From assembly GCF_036885605.1 (NCBI RefSeq), contig NZ_CP142523.1, forward strand, positions 5,642,001-5,706,000: a stretch of DNA of 64,000 bases. The letters are read 5' to 3'. Shown here one piece after another: positions 16,538 to 25,176 of the stretch. The stretch comes from Janthinobacterium sp. TB1-E2. GTDB taxonomy: Bacteria > Pseudomonadota > Gammaproteobacteria > Burkholderiales > Burkholderiaceae_D. The notes beneath the pieces were generated by a model. The model was not told the origin of the DNA, searched no databases, and saw only the letters and a list, made by a program, of their open reading frames with translations. The position numbers and the translations under genes are program-made. Numbering within the stretch: position 1 is the first letter of the stretch; each line of letters begins with the position of its first letter.

Positions 16538-16945
16538 ATGAGAATCTATCAGTCGCTATGCATGGCCTTGCTGGCGCTGTCGGCCAGCACATGGAGCATG
16601 GCGGCAGTCAGCGACACGACAGCCGGCAAGCTGCACGAAGCCGGCGAACGCGTGATGATCGATGAAAGCATCAGCTTGAATAATAATCCCGGCTGGGAAA
16701 CGCCGGACTTGCCGTATGCACGCCTGCTGGCCAGCAGCAGCGCGACGGCGGCACCGCACTGGAGCACCAGTGGCGCGCGCCATGTGGCCCTGGCGCCGCC
16801 GAGGCCCATGACGGCCGCACCCGCACAGCAAGCCAACGTACCGGCCCCCGTGCCTGAAGCGAGCATGTACTCGATGTTGCTGGTGGGATTGGGCCTGGTG
16901 GCCTTGAGCCTGCACGGCGAAAAACAGGAAAAATTCGATAACTGA
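16538..16945 (+). CDS. Small exported protein with PEP-CTERM-like tail
   Basis: The start at 16538 follows a GGGAGAG ribosome site; the 36 codons upstream are shadow sequence. The 135-residue protein has a signal peptide (MRIYQSLCMALLALSASTWS, cleavage near SMAA). Its C-terminus reads PVPEASMYSMLLVGLGLVAL followed by a charged tail, HGEKQEKFDN. This is close to the VPEP-membrane-basic signal that exosortase recognises, though the proline after E is replaced by A and the tail is not strongly basic. The middle is low-complexity, rich in A, P and S. The function is unknown; an exosortase gene is not in the window. Confidence 0.75.
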   Translation: MRIYQSLCMALLALSASTWSMAAVSDTTAGKLHEAGERVMIDESISLNNNPGWETPDLPYARLLASSSATAAPHWSTSGARHVALAPPRPMTAAPAQQANVPAPVPEASMYSMLLVGLGLVALSLHGEKQEKFDN

Positions 16946-16976
16946 CGGCGCCTGCACTGGCAAGGTGCTGCTGAAG

Positions 16977-17004
16977 AACATTCCGCCTGGTGCGGAATGT
17001 TTTG
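16977..17004 (+). terminator. Terminator after the PEP-CTERM-like gene
   Basis: AACATTCCGC (16977-16986) pairs with GCGGAATGTT (16992-17001) around CTGGT, followed by TTG-T-T. It lies 31 bases past the stop at 16945 and 12 bases beyond the convergent small gene, so it may serve both strands. Confidence 0.75.
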
Positions 17005-17015
17005 TTATGGCGCCA

Positions 17016-17195
17016 TCATTTGTCGAGCAGGCGGCAGACCCGTTCGATGTTCCCCACCGGAATGCCGGACTTCAGGGCCCGCGCGATGCAGCCCGCCTTG
17101 TCCGGGCCCGAGGCGGAAATAAGCACGAAGGCCGTCACCACCACGCTGATGGCGACGAGGACAATCAGGACACCCTTGACGATATCCCAGTTCAT
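17016..17195 (-). CDS. 59-residue single-span membrane protein
   Basis: This short frame encodes MNWDIVKGVLIVLVAISVVV and continues through one hydrophobic segment (about residues 8-27) into a soluble tail with two cysteines (GPDKAGCIARALKSGIP, then NIERVCRLLDK). Its ATG overlaps the stop of the DUF3224 gene as ATGA (17192-17195), and that gene overlaps DUF1697 the same way, a pattern typical of real coupled genes. Codon use is GC-rich at third positions like the neighbours. I do not recognise a family. The tail pattern would be cytoplasmic or periplasmic depending on orientation. Confidence 0.72.
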   Translation of the reverse strand: MNWDIVKGVLIVLVAISVVVTAFVLISASGPDKAGCIARALKSGIPVGNIERVCRLLDK

Positions 17196-17593
17196 TGCGC
17201 CTCAACAATGTCATACGTAAAATCATAATAATGCTTGCCGTCCTCGATGCGGATGGCCAGGCTGCCCCTGAGTCCTTGCAACTGCTCCGTCCCCGTATCG
17301 GGCACCACCGTCACCGACAAGGCGGGCGCGCCGCGCGTCATCGTGCCGCTGTGCTGCAAATAAAAACTGCCGCGGCGTCCGTCCAGAGTACCCTCCACCC
17401 GCTCCAATGCCACATAGCCTGCCGAGCCGCTCACGCTGGCGCGCGCGCTCAGCATCTCGCCCTGCGCGCTGGCCTCGAGCGCGCCGTGGTAGCGCTTGTC
17501 GAGCGACAAGCGTCCCAGTCCCGATTGCGCGGCCGTGTCCGACAAGGTTTCCGGGGTGATGGTGACGTCGAAGGTACCGGTAATGGAAGGCAT
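17192..17593 (-). CDS. DUF3224 domain-containing protein
   Basis: The 133-residue protein starts at 17593 (MPSITGTFDVTITPE), overlapping the end of the DUF1697 gene by ATG/TGA sharing. It shows the DUF3224 pattern: a small beta barrel with LDKRYHGALEASAQGEML, VALERVEGTLDGRRGSFYL and a final HYYDFTYDI strand. The family has no established function; the fold is related to allene oxide cyclase-like barrels. It sits between two other small genes in an apparent four-gene run on the minus strand. Confidence 0.88.
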   Translation of the reverse strand: MPSITGTFDVTITPETLSDTAAQSGLGRLSLDKRYHGALEASAQGEMLSARASVSGSAGYVALERVEGTLDGRRGSFYLQHSGTMTRGAPALSVTVVPDTGTEQLQGLRGSLAIRIEDGKHYYDFTYDIVEAQ

Positions 17594-18180
17594 CAGTGCT
17601 CCTTGGAAAATGAAGAGGTGGCTGGCGCATCGGGTTCGCTCAGCAGCGCATGCAGTTTTTGCATGGTGGCCCAGTTGCGCGAGGTGACGCCGTCGCCCAG
17701 CAGCACGCCCAGCGCCGCCACCACCTTGCTGGCCAGCACGCCATCGGGACACCACGCATATGCGGCCCAGCGCCCCAGCGCCAGCGCTTCGGGCTGCCAC
17801 GACTGCTGCACGAGCGGCGCCAGACGCTGGATGTCGGCCGGATTGTTCAGCACCAGGGTCAGCAGACGGGCCGCATCGGCCGCCGGCGCCAAGGTGTTTT
17901 GTTCGACCAGCTCGGCAAACTGGCTGGCCGACAGCACCGTCACCCTGGCCGCCACGCCCAGTTTCAGCACCAGCGCTTCCTCGATGCGGGCAGCGGCCTC
18001 GGCCGGCGCCACCTTGCCGCCGTCATACACGACGTTTCCGCTGTTGAGCACGGTGCGCACCTGCGCAAAACCCAGGTCGCCCAGCAGCTTGCGCAGGTCG
18101 GCCATGGCCACGCGCTTGGCGCGGCCCACATTAATCCCGCGCAACAGCGCCACTTGCTGACTGTTTTCTATCTGTGCCAT
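17593..18180 (-). CDS. DUF1697 domain-containing protein
   Basis: The 195-residue protein matches the DUF1697 pattern: VALLRGINVGRAKRVAMADL at the start, LGFAQVRTVLNSGNVVYDG in the middle and SRNWATMQKLHALL near the end. The family is common in bacteria and has no proven function. It lies 13 bases downstream of the sensor kinase gene and overlaps the DUF3224 gene, so it may be carried on the kinase transcript. Confidence 0.9.
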   Translation of the reverse strand: MAQIENSQQVALLRGINVGRAKRVAMADLRKLLGDLGFAQVRTVLNSGNVVYDGGKVAPAEAAARIEEALVLKLGVAARVTVLSASQFAELVEQNTLAPAADAARLLTLVLNNPADIQRLAPLVQQSWQPEALALGRWAAYAWCPDGVLASKVVAALGVLLGDGVTSRNWATMQKLHALLSEPDAPATSSFSKEH

Positions 18181-18193
18181 GCTGTCTCCTTGC

Positions 18194-19762
18194 CTATGCC
18201 TGGCTGTTGGTGCTTTCCGGCAACGGCGTCACCGTGGGCAGGCGCAGCAGGAACGCCGCACCCTGCCCCAAGGTGCTGCTGACCGTGATGGTGCCGCCAA
18301 ACTGCTTGGCAATCAAGTTGAACACGATATTCAAGCCCAGTCCCGTGCCGCCCTGCCCGCGCCGCGTGGTGACAAACGGATCGAACACGCGGTCGAGCAT
18401 GTCGGGTGCGATGCCGCGGCCGTTGTCGCGCACCTGCATGGCGATCGCGTCGCCATCGCGGTGCACGCCGATATGGATGTTGCCGGCCGTGTCCGCATCA
18501 AACGCGTGCTCGACGCAGTTCAACACCAGGTTGGTCAGTACCTGCGCCAGCGCGCCCGGATAGCTGTCGAGCATGATGTCTGGCGGGCAGTCGATATCGA
18601 TGCTGATGCGCGTCTTTTTCAGGGTCGGCTGCAGGCTCGAGATCACCTCGCCGATATAGTCGCGCAATTCGAACAAACGGCGCGCCTCGCTGACCTGGTC
18701 GACGGCGATCTGTTTGAAGCTGTGGATCAGATGGGCGGCGCGGTAGGCATTGTTCATGATCAGCCGCGCGCTTTCGCCGGCCGTTTCCAGGTAGCGCACG
18801 ATGTCGGTCTTCTTCACGCTGCCGCCGGCCACGGCCGCGCTGATGTCATCGGTAGCTTCCTTCAGCACCGAGGCGCTGGTCAGCGCGATGCCGACCGGGG
18901 TGTTGATTTCATGCGCCACGCCGGCCACCAGGCTGCCCAGCGAGGCCAGGCGCTCCGATTGCAGCAACGATTCCTGCGTGCGGCGCAGCTCGTCCATGGC
19001 CTGCGCCGTTGCCTGCTGCGAACGGCGCGCCATGTCTTCCGCCTCGCGGCTGCCCTCGATGATGGACTTGAGCTTGCGCTGCACGGCATTGAAGCCGCGG
19101 ATCACGTCGCCCAGTTCGTCGCGCCGATTTTCCGGCAGCTCTTCGACCTCGTCGCTGCCGCGCGTGGCCAGGTCGAACAAGCCGTCGCGCAACTGTTTCA
19201 GCGGTTCGAAGACGATGCGCAGGCTCAGCGCCAGGGCGCCCACGAGGATGATGTCAAGCAGCAACACTTCCAGCACCTTGCGCCGCACTTCGGCATGCAG
19301 GGCCGCATCGATCTGCGCGCGGCTGAAATTGACGATGACCTTGCCGACGATCACCGGCTTGCCGCCCGTGGCCGCCGCCACGGCGTCGCGGAACACCAGC
19401 GGCGCCTCGACAGGCGTGCCGCCCATGGCCACGTCGGCGCTCAAAGGCACCAGGGTGCCGCCCGCGTCGCGCACCTCGCCCGCGAACAGGCCGACCGAGG
19501 CGTCGTAGACGCGGATGCCAACCAGTTCCGGCGGCAGCATTTCAGCCGCGACGATGCTGTCGACCTTGGATTTGTCGAGGTCCCACAGTGCCGAAGGCAA
19601 GCTCGTCTGCAAGCGCGTGAGCACGCCGCTGCGCAGGCGCGCGCTGCCCGATTCGAGTTCCTGGCTCAGTGTATATTGGGTATAGCTGCCGGAAATGCCC
19701 AGCACCAAGGTGACGATCACGACAAAAAGCAGGGTCAGCCGGACTTGGATACTCGCCATCAA
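18194..19762 (-). CDS. Membrane sensor histidine kinase (orphan)
   Basis: The 522-residue protein has membrane segments at about 8-28 and 163-183 enclosing a periplasmic sensor domain, a HAMP-like linker at 185-235 and a coiled segment. The phosphoacceptor is H284 in GVAHEINTPVGIAL. The ATPase has its N box (LTNLVLNCVEHAF), G1 (DNGRGIA), F box (FDPFVTT) and G2 (GTGLGLNIV). The H-box type HEINTP is that of the HisKA group with large periplasmic sensors. No response regulator lies next to it, so the partner is elsewhere. The start is the first or second of two adjacent Met codons. Confidence 0.92.
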   Translation of the reverse strand: MMASIQVRLTLLFVVIVTLVLGISGSYTQYTLSQELESGSARLRSGVLTRLQTSLPSALWDLDKSKVDSIVAAEMLPPELVGIRVYDASVGLFAGEVRDAGGTLVPLSADVAMGGTPVEAPLVFRDAVAAATGGKPVIVGKVIVNFSRAQIDAALHAEVRRKVLEVLLLDIILVGALALSLRIVFEPLKQLRDGLFDLATRGSDEVEELPENRRDELGDVIRGFNAVQRKLKSIIEGSREAEDMARRSQQATAQAMDELRRTQESLLQSERLASLGSLVAGVAHEINTPVGIALTSASVLKEATDDISAAVAGGSVKKTDIVRYLETAGESARLIMNNAYRAAHLIHSFKQIAVDQVSEARRLFELRDYIGEVISSLQPTLKKTRISIDIDCPPDIMLDSYPGALAQVLTNLVLNCVEHAFDADTAGNIHIGVHRDGDAIAMQVRDNGRGIAPDMLDRVFDPFVTTRRGQGGTGLGLNIVFNLIAKQFGGTITVSSTLGQGAAFLLRLPTVTPLPESTNSQA

Positions 19763-19966
19763 TCAACACTCCCCGGGCCAGGCCTGCCGCCGGCCCGCGG
19801 CGCGGGCGCAGATACGTCAGCAATACAAGGGCCTGAATCAAATGTACGGTATGACATGCTTATTGGCAAGATTTACAGTATTTCCACTTTCGATAGGGAC
19901 TTTGATGCAGGTTGAGACATTGCGGCATGGCAATGGTAATATCCCGCAATCATCTAAGGAGTCGTC

Positions 19967-20305
19967 ATGGCGGTCACGCATCAACATCTACCCCTGGAAC
20001 AAGTTCGTCCCGGCATGATCTTGTCGGATGTCTTGCTCGATGCGCATGGACAAGTGCTGTTGCCGCAAGGCGCCGTATTGACGGAAAACATGCTGGCCCT
20101 GATGCCCCGCCACAACATCGACATGCTGCCGATCCAGGCGCCGCCCCCTACTCCGGAAGCCATCGCCGCGCAGCAGGCGGCCGACAGCGAACGGCTGGCC
20201 TACCTGTTCCGCAAGCATGATCCCGACGATCCCTTGGACGCGGCCACCACCTTGCTGCGCAGCTATGTCACGGCGTACCGCCTGGGCACGGGAGAGTCCG
20301 CATGA
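19967..20305 (+). CDS. Small HD-domain partner protein (DUF3391-like)
   Basis: The 112-residue protein begins with LPLEQVRPGMILSDVLLDAH, then QVLLPQGAVLTENMLALM, the pattern found at the N-terminus of many HD-GYP and HDOD proteins. A strong AAGGAG precedes the ATG. It overlaps the HDOD gene by four bases (ATGA). Here the N-terminal module is a separate protein, perhaps because a fusion was split or because the two act as a complex. No catalytic residues are seen. Confidence 0.8.
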   Translation: MAVTHQHLPLEQVRPGMILSDVLLDAHGQVLLPQGAVLTENMLALMPRHNIDMLPIQAPPPTPEAIAAQQAADSERLAYLFRKHDPDDPLDAATTLLRSYVTAYRLGTGESA

Positions 20306-21147
20306 GCACGCAGCTGACGCTCGACGATATCGTCGCCCACCTCGATGACTTGCCATCCTTGCCCGCCGTCGTCATGGAGTTGCTCAACAGCATCGACCAG
20401 GAAGATGTCGATATTTCCGTGCTGGCCAAAAAAGTGTCGTACGACCAGGCATTGACGGCGAAAACCCTGCGCCTGGCCAACTCGTCCCACTATGGCTTGC
20501 AAGTGAAGGCCACCACCATCCAGCAGGCGATCACCTACCTGGGCTTCCAGACGACGCGCAGCCTGATCACGTCGGCCGCCATCACCGGTTGCTTTCCGGA
20601 AGGACGCTGCCCCGGTTTCGACGACAAGGCCTTCTGGCGTCATTCGGTGGCGACGGCCGCCTGCGCCAAGGTGCTGGCGCGACAGATCCGTTTCAACCAG
20701 GATTACGCGTTCACGGCCGGCTTGCTGCACAACATCGGCCGCCTGGTGCTGGTCAGCAGCTTTCCCGCGCACTACGCGCAAGCCATCGCGCACCAGGCCG
20801 CGCACGATTGCAGCCTGCTCGAAGCGGAGCAGGCCGTGCTCGGCGTGGACCACGTGCAGGCGGGCGTGGCCCTGGCCGAACACTGGAATTTTTCCGACAC
20901 CATGCGCCTGGCGCTGGGCAACTATCTGCAGCCGGAAACGCCCGGGGCAGGCTTTCTCGCATCGCTGATCCACGTGGCCAACGCGATTGTTTGCGCGCTC
21001 GACCTGGCGCAGGCGGGCGACGATATGGTGCCGCGCGTCTCGCCGGTGGCCTGGGATGCGCTGGGCCTGGGCGAAGACGCGTATCTGCAGCTGTTCCGCG
21101 AAACGGAGCTGCGCTACGACGAAATCACCTCGGCACTGCTGAGCTAA
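20302..21147 (+). CDS. HDOD domain signalling protein
   Basis: The 281-residue protein is an HDOD domain, related to HD phosphohydrolases but without the catalytic HD pair. It shows LPSLPAVVMELLNSIDQEDV, DQALTAKTLRLANSSHYG and FTAGLLHNIGRLVLVSSFP. HDOD proteins take part in signalling, often downstream of two-component systems. It follows a small partner gene with overlapping codons. A regulatory role is inferred; no substrate is known. Confidence 0.9.
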   Translation: MSTQLTLDDIVAHLDDLPSLPAVVMELLNSIDQEDVDISVLAKKVSYDQALTAKTLRLANSSHYGLQVKATTIQQAITYLGFQTTRSLITSAAITGCFPEGRCPGFDDKAFWRHSVATAACAKVLARQIRFNQDYAFTAGLLHNIGRLVLVSSFPAHYAQAIAHQAAHDCSLLEAEQAVLGVDHVQAGVALAEHWNFSDTMRLALGNYLQPETPGAGFLASLIHVANAIVCALDLAQAGDDMVPRVSPVAWDALGLGEDAYLQLFRETELRYDEITSALLS

Positions 21148-21299
21148 GCAATATCCTCACAATGCCGCAAACGCAAACGGCCCTCGCTGCGAAGCGAAAG
21201 CCGTTAGGGGTATGACGGTACGTCCATGCTGCCCGGTCCACGCCAGCCTGTTGCCGCCAGCAGCTACGCAAGCGGCACAGTCAGCGTACAACCGCCACA

Positions 21300-21626
21300 T
21301 CAGTGCGCGTAATTCGATTCTTGCGCATCGCCGCGGTCTTCCGCTTTTGGACGGCCCTGGGCGTCGGACAGACGGTACTTGGTGCGGCGGTCGCCCATCA
21401 AGTCGCGCAGGTCGCGGATGCTCATGCCCGTTACTTCGTGCATGCGGATCAGCAGCGAGGCGCCAACCGGCAAGCGGTGGTGGCGGATCTTGCTGATGAC
21501 CGGTGGCGCCACTTCAAGCAGACGCGACAGGGCTGCATCGTTCTTCAGCTGCATCTTGCTCAGCAGAATATCCAGCAGGTGGTTCGGGTTGTAACTCTCT
21601 TGCGATGCTAATGCATGATGTGCCAT
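21300..21626 (-). CDS. Small Cro/C1-type DNA-binding protein
   Basis: The 108-residue protein contains a helix-turn-helix at about residues 25-70: NDAALSRLLEVAPPVISKIR, then LLIRMHEVTGMSIRDLRDLM. This resembles Cro-type repressors with a recognition helix after VAPPVIS. The C-terminal tail is charged and probably disordered. It is not part of an operon. Small proteins of this kind occur in several Oxalobacteraceae; no target is known. A 660-bp gene-free region lies upstream. Confidence 0.78.
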   Translation of the reverse strand: MAHHALASQESYNPNHLLDILLSKMQLKNDAALSRLLEVAPPVISKIRHHRLPVGASLLIRMHEVTGMSIRDLRDLMGDRRTKYRLSDAQGRPKAEDRGDAQESNYAH

Positions 21627-22288
21627 GATTTTTCCTCGTCTGGTGAATGTAGAAAATAATGCCGATACGAACTTAAGGCTGGCTTAGAGTGTTTAAATAA
21701 ACGTCTTGCCCACTGATTCAGCCTTCCCCCGCCCTTCCTCCTTATCGCACTGCCCGCACAGGACTCGCACAGCCACGCCCAGCCAACGTACGCAACTTGC
21801 CGCGTGAGTAAACAGCACTGCAATCCACCAAAATGAATTGCATATAAGACAATATACTAGCCCAAACACGCGGCATCTGCGCCTCGCGCAAACTTCCTGA
21901 TTGTTAAATATCAATCAAGCTGCTGGTTGGCTTGGCAACGATGCTATTTCAACACATTAGGATGCCAGCGGGCGCACACAAGGCTTTGCAGCAACTTGTT
22001 ACAAATCAATGGTGACGTACGGCAATAAATGCTTTTGAGCATCACGACACATGGCGGCATATACAAGCGGCAACCTTGTCGGCAAGGTCAGCACGACATG
22101 GCCCGTGCCCGCGATTTACGCTAAACTATGGCCTGAACTTGCAGCGAGCCTGCCACCGGGCAGCCAGAGGCGCCCGGCCGGTCATCCACCGCCTCCCGCC
22201 CCGAGCGGCGCACGGCGCAAGCCGCCTGCCCAGCTTATTTTCCGCCACACTTATTTGCAGCCACATTTACCGATAAGCGCCTGACTCC
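21627..22288. other. Long gene-free region between the HTH gene and miaB
   Basis: I find no convincing protein or RNA gene here. The open frames at 21693-21914 (minus) and 22051-22284 (plus) have atypical composition and no ribosome site. AT-rich tracts lie near 21830-21870 and 21900-21915, the latter with the hairpin GATTG/CAATC (21898-21915). The plus-strand side (22000-22280) must carry the miaB promoter. A small RNA or long leader cannot be excluded. Confidence 0.4.
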
Positions 22289-23656
22289 ATGCAGAAAAAA
22301 GTATTCATTAAAACCTTCGGCTGCCAGATGAACGAGTACGACTCGGACAAGATGGCCGACGTGCTGGGCGCCTCCGATGGCCTGGTGCGCACCGACACGC
22401 CGGAAGACGCCGATGTGATCCTGCTCAATACCTGCTCCGTGCGCGAAAAGGCGCAGGAAAAAGTGTTTTCCGACCTGGGCCGGCTGCGCGAGCTGAAACT
22501 GGCCAAGCCGCACCTGTTGATCGGCGTGGGCGGCTGCGTGGCGTCGCAGGAAGGCGACGCCATCGTCAAGCGCGCGCCGTATGTCGACATGGTCTTCGGC
22601 CCGCAAACGCTGCACCGCCTGCCGCAGATGATCGAACTGCGCCGTGCCAGCGGCGATGCGCAAGTGGACATCAGCTTCCCGGAAATCGAAAAGTTCGACC
22701 ACATGCCGCCAGCCAAGGTGGAAGGCGCTTCGGCGTTTGTCTCCATCATGGAAGGCTGCAGCAAATACTGCAGCTACTGCGTCGTGCCCTACACGCGCGG
22801 CGAGGAAGTGTCGCGCCGCTTCGAGGACGTGCTGACGGAAGTGGCGGGCCTGGCCGCCCAGGGCGTCAAGGAAATCACCCTGCTGGGGCAAAACGTGAAC
22901 GCCTACCGGGGCGCGATGGAAGGCGGCGAGATCGCCGACTTCGCCCTGCTGCTCGAATACGTGGCCGACATTCCCGGCATCGAACGCATGCGCTTCGTCA
23001 CCAGCCACCCGAAGGAATTCACGCAGCGGCTGATCGACGCCTACGCGAAGATCCCCCAGCTGGTCGACCATTTATATCTGCCGGCGCAACACGGCTCCGA
23101 CAAGGTGCTGGGCGCCATGAAGCGCGGCTACACGGGCCTCGAATACAAGTCCATCATCCGCCGCATCCGCGCCGTGCGCCCGAACATGGCCATTTCGTCC
23201 GACTTCATCGTGGGTTTCCCCGGCGAGACCCAGGCTGACTTCGACGCCATGATGAAGCTGATCGCGGACGTGGGCTTTGACAACAGCTACAGCTTCATCT
23301 TCAGCAAGCGCCCCGGCACGCCGGCCGCCAGCCTGGAAGACGACACGCCGCACGAGGTGAAACTGGCCCGGCTGCAGCAGCTGCAGGCGGCCATCGACGC
23401 CAACACGCGCAAGTACAGCCTGGCCATGGTGGGCACGGTGCAAACCATCCTCGTCGAAGGCCGCTCCAAAAAGGACACCGATGACAGTGAACTGCAAGGC
23501 CGCACCGAGAACAACCGCGTCGTCAATTTCGACGCGGGCCCGGACGCGCTGCAGCTGGTCGGCCAGCTGGTCGACGTACGCATCACCGAAAGCCATTCCT
23601 ACACCCTGCGCGGCGAATTGGTCGCCAGCGCACCCGCATTGAAAAGAGCCAGTTGA
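22289..23656 (+). CDS. miaB: tRNA-2-methylthio-N6-dimethylallyladenosine synthase
   Basis: The 455-residue protein is a radical SAM methylthiotransferase. The N-terminal UPF0004 domain begins FIKTFGCQMNEYDSDKM, the radical SAM cluster is C157-x3-C161-x2-C164 (CSKYCSYC), and a C-terminal TRAM domain ends at about 450 (VDVRITESHSYTLRGEL). It adds the methylthio group to i6A37 of tRNAs that read UNN codons. It starts the block miaB-phoH-ybeY-corC-lnt, and its stop overlaps the TTG start of phoH. Confidence 0.97.
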   Translation: MQKKVFIKTFGCQMNEYDSDKMADVLGASDGLVRTDTPEDADVILLNTCSVREKAQEKVFSDLGRLRELKLAKPHLLIGVGGCVASQEGDAIVKRAPYVDMVFGPQTLHRLPQMIELRRASGDAQVDISFPEIEKFDHMPPAKVEGASAFVSIMEGCSKYCSYCVVPYTRGEEVSRRFEDVLTEVAGLAAQGVKEITLLGQNVNAYRGAMEGGEIADFALLLEYVADIPGIERMRFVTSHPKEFTQRLIDAYAKIPQLVDHLYLPAQHGSDKVLGAMKRGYTGLEYKSIIRRIRAVRPNMAISSDFIVGFPGETQADFDAMMKLIADVGFDNSYSFIFSKRPGTPAASLEDDTPHEVKLARLQQLQAAIDANTRKYSLAMVGTVQTILVEGRSKKDTDDSELQGRTENNRVVNFDAGPDALQLVGQLVDVRITESHSYTLRGELVASAPALKRAS

Positions 23657-24717
23657 AAACCAAAGCCCCGATACAGCCGCATTACTTCATCCCCGAGCCG
23701 CTCGATAACACGCGCCTGGCGCACCTGTGCGGACCGCTCGATGAAAACCTGCGCCAGATTTCCGCCGCCCTCGACGTGACGATCTTCCGCCGCGGCGAGA
23801 AATTCATCGTCGGCGGCAGCAATGCCGAACGCGCCGTGGAAATCCTCGAGCAGTTCTACGCCATCGCCAACAAGGTCGTGCCGCTCGAAGAAGTGCAGCT
23901 GGCCCTGGTGGAACAGCGCGCGGGCCTGTCCGCCGCCTCCGAACACCACGCCAACGCGCCCGCCAGCACCTTCGTCGAACCGGACATCGCCAGCCCCGTG
24001 CTGAAAACACGGCGCTCCGACCTGCGCGGGCGCACGCCGCACCAGATCGCCTACCTGCGCGACATCCTCGAACACGACATCAGCTTTGGCGTCGGTCCTG
24101 CCGGCACGGGTAAAACCTATCTGGCCGTCGCCTGCGCCGTCGACGCGCTCGAAAGGGACGCCGTCAAGCGCATCATTTTGACGCGCCCAGCCGTCGAAGC
24201 GGGCGAGCGCCTGGGCTTCTTGCCGGGCGACCTGGCGCAAAAGGTCGACCCGTATCTGCGTCCCCTGTACGACGCGCTGTACGATTTGCTAGGTTTTGAC
24301 CGCACGCAGAAGCTGTTCGAGAAACAGGTGATCGAGATCGCCCCGCTGGCCTATATGCGCGGACGCACCTTGAACCACGCCTTCGTCATCCTCGATGAAG
24401 CGCAAAACACCACCGTCGAACAGATGAAGATGTTTTTGACGCGCATCGGCTTTGGCAGCAAGGCCGTGGTGACGGGCGACGTGACGCAAGTCGACCTGCA
24501 CAAGAGCCAGACGAGCGGCTTGATCGACGCCGTGCACGTGTTGAAAGATGTGCGCGGCATCGGCTTCACGCAATTTAACAGCACCGACGTGGTGCGCCAT
24601 CCGCTGGTGGCGCGCATCGTCGACGCCTATGAAACGGCGCAGGCGGCCAATGCCGATGCCGCCCACTTGCCCTCCTTATTGAAACCAGCTGCCGCCAAAA
24701 ATGTCCGAAAAAAATAA
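23653..24717 (+). CDS. PhoH-like ATPase
   Basis: The 354-residue protein has an N-terminal KH-like part (residues 1-100, FRRGEKFIVGGSNAERAVEI) and a PhoH ATPase domain with Walker A GPAGTGKT at 148-155 and Walker B FVILDEAQN. The start is TTG at 23653, overlapping the miaB stop as TTGA. PhoH-like proteins are linked with RNA handling beside YbeY; the exact role is unproved. The same gene order, phoH-ybeY-corC-lnt, is common in proteobacteria. Its end overlaps the ybeY start by 17 bases. Confidence 0.95.
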   Translation: MKTKAPIQPHYFIPEPLDNTRLAHLCGPLDENLRQISAALDVTIFRRGEKFIVGGSNAERAVEILEQFYAIANKVVPLEEVQLALVEQRAGLSAASEHHANAPASTFVEPDIASPVLKTRRSDLRGRTPHQIAYLRDILEHDISFGVGPAGTGKTYLAVACAVDALERDAVKRIILTRPAVEAGERLGFLPGDLAQKVDPYLRPLYDALYDLLGFDRTQKLFEKQVIEIAPLAYMRGRTLNHAFVILDEAQNTTVEQMKMFLTRIGFGSKAVVTGDVTQVDLHKSQTSGLIDAVHVLKDVRGIGFTQFNSTDVVRHPLVARIVDAYETAQAANADAAHLPSLLKPAAAKNVRKK

Positions 24718-25171
24718 ACTGTCCTTGTCCGTGCAATACCCGGACACCCGCCTGGAAACCCTGATCACGCGCCCGAAAGTTCGCCGCTGGGTCAAGGCGG
24801 CCCTGTTCGCGCCGGCCGAATTCACGATCCGCTTCGTCGACGCGGAAGAAGGCCGCACCCTGAACCGCGACTACCGCGAAAAGGACTACGCCACCAACGT
24901 GCTGACGTTCGCCTACAACGAAGGCGAAGAACTGGGCGACGACGAGCCGACGCGCGCCGACATCATCCTGTGCACGGACGTGCTGGAAAAGGAAGCGGCG
25001 GAACAAAAGAAAAGCGTGGAAGAGCACACGGCCCATTTGATCGTCCACGGCGTGCTGCATGCGCAGGGCTACGACCACATGGATGACGAGGAAGCCACCG
25101 AGATGGAGGGGCTGGAAACGGAAATCCTCGCAAAACTCGGCATCAGCGATCCCTACGCGGACCAAAAATAA
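24701..25171 (+). CDS. ybeY: Endoribonuclease YbeY, rRNA maturation factor
   Basis: The 156-residue protein carries the zinc-binding motif H116-x3-H120-x5-H126 (HGVLHAQGYDH), the mark of YbeY. It also has RDYREKDYATNVLTF upstream. YbeY matures the 16S rRNA 3' end and takes part in ribosome quality control. The start lies inside the phoH end, so translation is coupled. Downstream a palindromic repeat and a DUF4259 gene break the usual contact with corC. Confidence 0.96.
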   Translation: MSEKNKLSLSVQYPDTRLETLITRPKVRRWVKAALFAPAEFTIRFVDAEEGRTLNRDYREKDYATNVLTFAYNEGEELGDDEPTRADIILCTDVLEKEAAEQKKSVEEHTAHLIVHGVLHAQGYDHMDDEEATEMEGLETEILAKLGISDPYADQK

Positions 25172-25176
25172 GCCGA

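Noticed and set aside
21693..21914. 73-residue minus-strand frame
   Set aside because: Rich in C, W and R with no family, no ribosome site and no support from context.
22051..22284. 77-residue plus-strand frame before miaB
   Set aside because: Proline- and alanine-rich, no ribosome site, ends at the miaB leader.
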